Assembly (NCBI RefSeq): GCF_016793825.1
Contig: NZ_JAEULM010000003.1
Coordinates: 62,001 to 126,000 of the forward strand
Reading direction: 5' to 3'
From: Sphingopyxis sp.
GTDB taxonomy: Bacteria; Pseudomonadota; Alphaproteobacteria; Sphingomonadales; Sphingomonadaceae
DNA length: 64,000 bases
The position numbers and the translations under genes are program-made. The notes beneath the pieces are model-generated. The model had not been told where the DNA came from. It ran no database searches and saw nothing but the letters and a program-made list of their open reading frames with translations. Below are positions 58,231 to 64,000 of the stretch, piece after piece. Within the stretch, counting starts at the first letter, position 1. The number at the start of each line of letters is the position of its first letter.

Positions 58231-58617
58231 ATGAGCATATTCGGCAAGATTTTCACCTGGTGGGACGGTGCGACCGTCGGCACGTTGCTGAACAGTTGGA
58301 GCACGGGCGAAAAGGTCGGCGAAGACAGCCTTGGCAATCGCTATTTTCGCGCGAAGAAGGGCAATCGCCGCTGGGTCCTCTACAACGGATCGAACGACGC
58401 CAGCCGGGTGCCGCCCGAATGGCACGGCTGGCTGCACGGCACGCTCGACGACCTTCCCGACGACGCGCTTCCGGCGCCGCGCGCCTGGGAGCGGGAGGCG
58501 AGCGCGAACCTGACCGGCAGCCCTGGCGCCTATCGCCCGGCGGGAGCGCTGGAGCGTGGGGGGCACCGCGCCGCGGCAACCGGCGACTATGAGGCCTGGC
58601 GTCCCGGCGCCGATTGA
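58231..58617 (+). CDS. NDUFA12-type complex I accessory protein
   Basis: Protein of 128 residues matching the NADH:ubiquinone oxidoreductase 17.2 kDa (NDUFA12) family: IFTWWDGATVGTLLNSWSTGEKVGEDSLGNRYFRAKKGNRRWVLYNG and PPEWHGWLHGTLDDLP are hallmark stretches. These alphaproteobacterial proteins associate with respiratory complex I as in mitochondria. The start is ATG 58231. Its stop overlaps the TTG of the DUF2155 gene (TTGA). Confidence 0.93.
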   Translation: MSIFGKIFTWWDGATVGTLLNSWSTGEKVGEDSLGNRYFRAKKGNRRWVLYNGSNDASRVPPEWHGWLHGTLDDLPDDALPAPRAWEREASANLTGSPGAYRPAGALERGGHRAAATGDYEAWRPGAD

Positions 58618-59273
58618 GCTTCGTGGGGTCGCATCCAATCCGGATCGCGCTTCTGGCGCTTGTCACGGTGACCGCGCTGTCGGCGTGCGACCGCGCGAAC
58701 AACGGCAAGCGTCCGGGCGAGACGTCGGCGCAACTCGCGAAGTCGGACCGGGTCCGCCAGGAAGTCGGCGGAATCGAAGGCGCCACCCCGATGGATCAGC
58801 GCGTTGCGGTGGTGGGCCTGCTCAACAAACGCAACGGCCTGGTCCGCGACCTCGAGATGAAGCCTGGCGACACCGTCCGGGCCGGCCGCGCGATCGTGCG
58901 TCTGCGGGCATGCGAAACGACCGCTCCGTGGGAAGACCCGCCCGAAACCGGTGCGTTCGTCCAGTTGACGGTGCAGGATCAGCGGGACGATAAATGGTAT
59001 CGCGTTTTCTCGGGCTGGCTGTTCAAGGAACGGCCCGAGCGCAATGTCATCCAGCACCCGATCTATGACGTCTTCGTCAAAAGCTGTGCGATGACATATC
59101 CGGGCGGCGAGCCCGTCGTGCGCGCCGCGCCCAAATCGGCGGTCGCGGCACCCAAGGCATCGAGCGCCGACCAGACGCCCGCGACGAACGGCGGCGAAGG
59201 CACGCCGGCGGCTGGCCCGTCCGCCCCGAAAGCGGCGCCTGCACCCGCCGCTCTCTCCGACAACACCGAATAG
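58614..59273 (+). CDS. DUF2155 lipoprotein
   Basis: Protein of about 219 residues. The LSAC lipobox marks export; the DUF2155 domain follows ([55 protein letters not shown] region). The last ~50 residues are Ala/Pro/Ser-rich low complexity and overlap, on the opposite strand, 211 bp of the aat gene. Start is TTG 58614, sharing bases with the previous stop; GTG 58623 is the alternative. The NDUFA12-DUF2155-aat neighbourhood recurs in alphaproteobacteria. Confidence 0.88.
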   Translation: MSFVGSHPIRIALLALVTVTALSACDRANNGKRPGETSAQLAKSDRVRQEVGGIEGATPMDQRVAVVGLLNKRNGLVRDLEMKPGDTVRAGRAIVRLRACETTAPWEDPPETGAFVQLTVQDQRDDKWYRVFSGWLFKERPERNVIQHPIYDVFVKSCAMTYPGGEPVVRAAPKSAVAAPKASSADQTPATNGGEGTPAAGPSAPKAAPAPAALSDNTE

Positions 59274-59842
59274 AGTCGCCGGAGATAGTCGGCCTGCGGA
59301 ATTTCGATCGCGCCGAGGCTTTCCAGATGCGGGGTGATGAACTGGCAGTCGAGAAGCTGCCATCCGCCCGCGATCAGCCGCGCGACGAGATGCGCGAGCG
59401 CGACTTTCGAGGCGTCGCGCGTGCGGCTGACCATCGATTCGCCGAAGAAGGCCCGGCCAAGCGAGACGCCGTAGAGCCCGCCGACCAGATCGTCCCCCAG
59501 CCAGCATTCGACGCTGTGGGCGTGGCCGAGCTGGAACAGGCGTTCATAACTCGTCTTGATGACCGGGTTGATCCACGTCGTCGGCCGGTCGTCGGCGGGC
59601 TCGGCGCAAAGCGCCATCATCGCGCGAAAGGCGGTGTCGGTGGTGACACGGAACCGGTCGGACAGGATCAGCTTTTTCAGGCTGCGCGACAAGTGAAAGC
59701 CGCCCAGCGGCAATATCGCGCGCAACCGCGGTTCGACCCAATGGACCGACGGGTCGTCCGCCCCGTCGGCCATCGGGAAAAGCCCCTGCGCATAGGCACT
59801 GAGCAGCAGCGCGGGGTCGATCGATTCCAGATGTTTCGTCAG
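59063..59842 (-). CDS. aat: Leucyl/phenylalanyl-tRNA-protein transferase
   Basis: N-end-rule transferase that adds Leu or Phe to proteins with basic N-termini, about 259 residues. Conserved blocks: [87 protein letters not shown] and [28 protein letters not shown]. The only ATG before the domain lies inside the conserved GLFPM block (59773), so it cannot be the true start; I use CTG 59842, which overlaps the upstream stop (CTGA). The C-terminal tail (about 55 residues) is unusual and overlaps the DUF2155 tail on the other strand. Confidence 0.88.
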   Translation of the reverse strand: MTKHLESIDPALLLSAYAQGLFPMADGADDPSVHWVEPRLRAILPLGGFHLSRSLKKLILSDRFRVTTDTAFRAMMALCAEPADDRPTTWINPVIKTSYERLFQLGHAHSVECWLGDDLVGGLYGVSLGRAFFGESMVSRTRDASKVALAHLVARLIAGGWQLLDCQFITPHLESLGAIEIPQADYLRRLYSVLSERAAGAGAAFGADGPAAGVPSPPFVAGVWSALDALGAATADLGAARTTGSPPGYVIAQLLTKTS

Positions 59843-60669
59843 GACGCGGGCTTCACGAATTTCAGCGTCATGCGGTCCGACTCGCCGATCGCAAGATATT
59901 TTTCGCGGTCCTTGTCGCCTTCACGCAGGCTCGGCGGCAGCGTCCAGACACCGTTCGGATAGTCGTGCGTATCCTTGGGATTGGCGTTGATGTCGCTTTC
60001 ACCGGCGAGCTTGAAGCCCGCAGCCTCCGCGAAGGCGATGATCGACGACCGTTTCATATAGCCGCTCTTTTCCTCAAGCGCCGAATCCATGGTTTCGGGC
60101 AGGCGATGTTCCTCGATACCAAGCACGCCGCCGGGCTTCAGCATCGCATAGATCTGTCGAAACGCTTCGGCGGTGTTGTCCTTGCCGCCGAAACGCCAGT
60201 TGTGGACGTTGCGGAAGGTCAGCACGGCATCGGCGCTGCCATCGGGCACTTTCGGTCCGTTACCGGCGGCGGGAAATTCCGCGAGCTTGATCGCGCCATA
60301 GACATCGGGCTTTGCCCCCTGCCATTCCTTGATACGGTTCAGCCCCTTTTCCCAGGGCGCCGCGGCATAGAGGGTTCCGCCCCCCGCCTTGGCGAGCGGG
60401 GCCAGGATTTCGGTGTACCATCCGCCACCGGGCCACAGTTCGACCACCGTGTCGCCGGGCTTCACCCCGAAAAAGGACAGCGTTTCGGCGGGATGACGAT
60501 ATCGATCGCGCGCGACATTGGCCGCGCTGCGGGTCGCGGCGGCGACTGCGGAGGCGATCGCATCGGATGTCTTCGCCGGACCATGGCCGGCATGGTCGTG
60601 CTGGATCATGGCGGCGGCGGGAACGGCAAGCGCGGCGACGGCACTTGCAACGAGGATCAGCGGACGCAT
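59839..60669 (-). CDS. Secreted SAM-methyltransferase-like protein
   Basis: Protein of 276 residues with signal peptide 1-21 (ending VPAAA), a His/Ala-rich linker ([10 protein letters not shown]), and a class I methyltransferase fold: [15 protein letters not shown] (SAM motif I), [12 protein letters not shown] and [14 protein letters not shown]. The motif I is altered but recognisable. An exported SAM-dependent enzyme is odd because SAM is cytoplasmic, so the protein may bind another ligand or stay near the inner membrane. ATG 60669 begins the signal; the longer ORF to 60747 is unlikely. It is divergent from a 61-residue membrane protein. Confidence 0.82.
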   Translation of the reverse strand: MRPLILVASAVAALAVPAAAMIQHDHAGHGPAKTSDAIASAVAAATRSAANVARDRYRHPAETLSFFGVKPGDTVVELWPGGGWYTEILAPLAKAGGGTLYAAAPWEKGLNRIKEWQGAKPDVYGAIKLAEFPAAGNGPKVPDGSADAVLTFRNVHNWRFGGKDNTAEAFRQIYAMLKPGGVLGIEEHRLPETMDSALEEKSGYMKRSSIIAFAEAAGFKLAGESDINANPKDTHDYPNGVWTLPPSLREGDKDREKYLAIGESDRMTLKFVKPAS

Positions 60670-60689
60670 ATGGGCAACCTCTTGTCTTT

Positions 60690-60706
60690 CTCTCTCGAAG
60701 AGAGAG
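60690..60706. repeat. Short CT/GA inverted repeat in divergent promoter region
   Basis: CTCTCTC-GAA-GAGAGAG, seven-base arms, between the divergent methyltransferase and small membrane protein genes. It may be an operator or structure; low confidence. Confidence 0.4.
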
Positions 60707-60746
60707 CGGGGGGAAGGATCCCCTGTTTGCGAAGGGACGCACGCCA

Positions 60747-60932
60747 ATGCAAGGGTCGATGCTGACGGTGAGTGCGGCGAGCGCCGCGATCGCGGTCGTT
60801 GCCGAGGTCGCCGACTATCGCCGCCGCCACCGGCGCGACGTCGACAAGGTCGGTTTCATGCCATGGCGCGGCATCGCGTTGACCGCGGTAACGGTTGCGC
60901 TGTTCGCCGCGGCTTTCGGGTTGAAGGCTTAG
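60747..60932 (+). CDS. Small membrane protein of unknown function
   Basis: Protein of 61 residues: helix 1 about 5-22 (LTVSAASAAIAVVAEVA), basic loop YRRRHRRDVDKVGFMPWRG, helix 2 about 43-58. AAGGGA lies about 9 bases before ATG 60747. Its 3' end abuts the convergent cpaF gene (4-bp overlap). No known domain. Confidence 0.65.
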   Translation: MQGSMLTVSAASAAIAVVAEVADYRRRHRRDVDKVGFMPWRGIALTAVTVALFAAAFGLKA

Positions 60933-62425
60933 AGGCAGGCCTCGAGATAGGGCTGGTCGAAGCCATATTGACGGGCTTTTTCAAGCGTATAGGGGCGCAG
61001 GCCCATCGCGCGATATTCGCCGATGATCTTGCCGTCCTTGTCCTCGTCCTGATATTCGAACTTGAACAATTCCTGGGTGACGATGACGTCGCCTTCCATC
61101 CCGATCACCTCGGTGACGTTGGTGACGCGGCGTGAGCCGTCGCGCAGGCGCTTGATCTGGACGATCAGGTCGACCGAATCGGCGATCTGTTTCGATATCG
61201 CTTCCTTCGGAATCTTGATGTCGCCCATCAGCACCATGTTTTCCATACGGCCGAGGCATTCGCGCGGGCTGTTGCTGTGGAGCGTACACATCGATCCGTC
61301 GTGACCCGTGTTCATCGCGGCGAGAAGGTCGAAACATTCGGCGCCGCGAACCTCACCCATGATGATGCGGTCGGGGCGCATACGCAGCGCGTTCTTGACG
61401 AGGTCGCCCATATGAATCGCGCCGTTCCCCTCAAGGTTCGCCGGGCGCGTTTCGAGCGGCAGCCAGTGCGGCTGTTGCAGGCGAAGTTCGGCGGCGTCCT
61501 CGATCGTCAGCACGCGCTCGCCGGGGTCGATCATCTTCGACAGCGCGTTGAGCATCGTCGTCTTGCCCGAACCCGTACCGCCAGAGATCACGATGTTGAA
61601 CCGGCTCGCGCCCGCAATCTTCAGTGCGGTGCACATTTTCTGGCTCATCGCGCCCCATTGAAACAACATGTCGAGCGTGATCGGTTTGGCCGAGAATTTA
61701 CGAATCGAGATCGCGGTGCCGCGCAGCGACAGCGGCGGGACGATAACGTTGACGCGGCTGCCGTCCTTCAGACGGGCGTCGGCGAGAGGCGTCGTCTGGT
61801 CGACGCGGCGGCCGACCATGTTGCAGATACGCTGCGCAATCTGGAACAGATGCTGTTCGTCGCGAAACTGGATCGGCGCGATGACGAGCTGACCCTTCCG
61901 TTCCACATAGGTCTGGTACGGCCCGTTGACCATGATGTCGGTGATGTCGGGGTCCGACAGCAACTCTTCGAGCGGACCGAAACCCAGCAGTTCGTCGACG
62001 AGAACCTTTTCGAGGGCGAATTGCTCGCGGCGGTTCAGCGTGATGCGCAGTTCGGCGAGCACTTCGAGGATGATCGGGCGGAATTCCTCGGTCAGCTCGT
62101 CCTTGCTGAGCGTCGCGGCGGCTTCGGGATCGACGCGCTCGAGCAGGCGCGGCAACACCTGTTCCTTGATCTTGTGGACGCTGGCTTCAAAGCCTTGCGC
62201 CTTTTCGGGCTCCATCGCCTCGGCGGTCGAGCGCTGGTTCAGCCTCTCCATCGCCTCTTCTTCGGGAGAGAGATTCGACGGAATCGCGGGTATCTCGACG
62301 GGAGGCGGCGTTTCGATGGCAGGAAATTGCGAGCCGCCACCCATGCCGGAGCCAGTCTGCATCGGCTTGGCCACGCCGAAGGCGGGGCGGCCAGCGGTAC
62401 CGGGTCGGCGTCCGAATGCACTCAT
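60929..62425 (-). CDS. cpaF: CpaF/TadA-type secretion ATPase
   Basis: Type II/IV secretion ATPase of 498 residues. A Pro/Met-rich N-terminus is followed by an N1-like domain and the RecA-like core: Walker A SGGTGSGKTT (about 279-288), Asp box GERVLTIEDAAEL, Walker B DRIIMGEVRGAECFDLLAAMNTGHDGSMCTLHSN. It powers Flp-pilus assembly when present with other tad/cpa genes, but none of those is in the window; flanking genes are a small membrane protein and atpC. ATG 62425 fits the family N-terminus. Confidence 0.93.
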   Translation of the reverse strand: MSAFGRRPGTAGRPAFGVAKPMQTGSGMGGGSQFPAIETPPPVEIPAIPSNLSPEEEAMERLNQRSTAEAMEPEKAQGFEASVHKIKEQVLPRLLERVDPEAAATLSKDELTEEFRPIILEVLAELRITLNRREQFALEKVLVDELLGFGPLEELLSDPDITDIMVNGPYQTYVERKGQLVIAPIQFRDEQHLFQIAQRICNMVGRRVDQTTPLADARLKDGSRVNVIVPPLSLRGTAISIRKFSAKPITLDMLFQWGAMSQKMCTALKIAGASRFNIVISGGTGSGKTTMLNALSKMIDPGERVLTIEDAAELRLQQPHWLPLETRPANLEGNGAIHMGDLVKNALRMRPDRIIMGEVRGAECFDLLAAMNTGHDGSMCTLHSNSPRECLGRMENMVLMGDIKIPKEAISKQIADSVDLIVQIKRLRDGSRRVTNVTEVIGMEGDVIVTQELFKFEYQDEDKDGKIIGEYRAMGLRPYTLEKARQYGFDQPYLEACL

Positions 62426-62556
62426 CACATCATCCTGCTTCGAAGCTACGAGTTCGGGAATCCGCCAATTTTCATGGCAAACCCCCATCCGACACGGTGA
62501 ATAAATCGGAAACTTTGATATTCTCCTAATGCGGACGAACGATTGCGCGATCGGCA

Positions 62557-62588
62557 CAAAAAAGCCCGCATCCATGGGGATGCGGGCT
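62557..62588 (-). terminator. Rho-independent terminator of the atp operon
   Basis: On the minus strand, an 11-bp stem AGCCCGCATCC / GGATGCGGGCT with 4-base loop followed by TTTTTTG, 28 bp after the atpC stop. Confidence 0.92.
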
Positions 62589-62615
62589 CTTTGATGCGCC
62601 GTGGACGGCGAAAGA

Positions 62616-62873
62616 TCAGCTTGCGATATGCTCGGCAAGAACGGTCAGGCCAGCCTCGTTCACTTCGGCGAAGCCGCCTTCGACCTCGATGGTCTCCGGC
62701 GCGGCGCCATTCGCGGCATAGATGGTCAGCGGGCCGTTGCGCAGGGTCGCCATGAACGGCGCATGCCCTTCGAGCACCGAGAAGTCGCCTTCGCTGCCCG
62801 GGACGGTGACCATATAGACGTCGCTCGACCGCTCGAGGCGGGCAGGGGTGACGAGTTCGAACTTCAGGGCCAT
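62616..62873 (-). CDS. atpC: F1 ATP synthase epsilon subunit
   Basis: Subunit of 85 residues, shorter than the usual 130-140 because the C-terminal two-helix domain is missing, as in many alphaproteobacteria. Kept: the N-terminal beta-sandwich [51 protein letters not shown]. It links the central stalk to the c-ring. The last gene of the atp operon, preceded by a 123-bp gap with a repeat and followed by a terminator. Confidence 0.93.
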   Translation of the reverse strand: MALKFELVTPARLERSSDVYMVTVPGSEGDFSVLEGHAPFMATLRNGPLTIYAANGAAPETIEVEGGFAEVNEAGLTVLAEHIAS

Positions 62874-62885
62874 TCTTCAATCTCC

Positions 62886-62989
62886 CCCCTCTCGCTTGCG
62901 GGAGGGGTCGGGGGAGGGTGTGTTCCGGTTCGGCGAAAGACCCGTTCCCCGACAGGCCCTCCCCTAGCCCCTCCCGCAAGCGGGAGGGG
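62886..62989. repeat. BIME-like inverted pair of REP elements between atpD and atpC
   Basis: Two REP-like units face each other: 62886-62918 and the complement of 62957-62989 match at 29 of 33 positions. Each contains a small palindrome, CCCCTCTCGC-TT-GCGGGAGGGG (one mismatch) and CCCCTCCCGC-AA-GCGGGAGGGG (perfect). The whole can fold as one long hairpin with a 38-base loop. The same palindrome occurs once more at 51803. Confidence 0.8.
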
Positions 62990-62996
62990 AATTCGA

Positions 62997-64000
<1,004 letters not shown>

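Overview
The window is a high-GC alphaproteobacterial chromosome segment, most likely from a Sphingomonadales bacterium (Sphingomonadaceae, Sphingopyxis-like; genus not proven). The evidence is three TonB-dependent outer-membrane receptors, an NDUFA12-type complex I accessory protein next to a DUF2155 lipoprotein and aat, DUF3297 and DUF6249 proteins, XRE-cupin regulators, an orphan CpaF ATPase, and the beta/epsilon end of the F-type ATP synthase operon. Genes are dense, no gene-free stretch exceeds 300 bp, and I saw no transposase, integrase, phage gene, rRNA or CRISPR array.

Region by region. 1-5.5 kb: start of an M20 amidohydrolase, a low-GC orphan ORF with a HEPN-like RNxxxH motif, an acyl-CoA dehydrogenase, a secreted M19 dipeptidase, a DoxX protein and an adrenodoxin-reductase-type flavoprotein. 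5.7-13.4 kb: tRNA-Gln(CTG), two convergent acyl-CoA dehydrogenases, a LuxR-type regulator divergent from a TonB receptor/DUF2236 oxygenase pair, and a ROK fructokinase. 13.5-27.3 kb: the most striking block. A D-aminoacylase-like amidohydrolase and an XRE-cupin regulator face a run of codirectional genes: two beta-lactamase-fold serine hydrolases, a dipeptide epimerase, two membrane dipeptidases, a TonB receptor, a DUF1611 (DgcN-like) protein and a YkvI-like inner-membrane transporter. Most junctions overlap by 1-4 bp, and a near-identical 21-bp promoter/operator sequence occurs at two places in the block. I read it as a regulon for import and breakdown of peptides containing D-residues. 27.3-29.2 kb: an ACT-like small protein coupled to a Leu/Phe dehydrogenase, divergent from an Lrp regulator, which would fit amino-acid catabolism downstream of peptide use.

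29.3-43.8 kb: O6-methylguanine methyltransferase, a TauD dioxygenase/COG4529 flavoprotein pair behind a perfect palindrome, an ECF sigma factor with a putative membrane anti-sigma partner, XpaC/TelA, a BASS transporter, a nucleosidase, a TPR protein with a c-type haem protein, typA with a strong terminator, a COG2509 flavoprotein and an RluE-like pseudouridine synthase. 43.8-47.7 kb: an iron unit with a Fur-type box, a siderophore receptor and a PepSY-TM protein. 47.9-57.7 kb: hemerythrin-like protein, a secreted CHAT protease, DUF3297, a CHAP amidase, a GGDEF-EAL protein, a fatty acyl-AMP ligase and RecX. 57.7-64 kb: DUF192, NDUFA12, DUF2155, aat, a secreted methyltransferase-like protein, CpaF, atpC and atpD, with a REP/BIME-like repeat between atpD and atpC.

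Several genes appear to begin at non-ATG/GTG/TTG codons (ECF sigma factor, haem protein, aat); these starts are inferred from Shine-Dalgarno sequences, overlaps and conserved N-termini.
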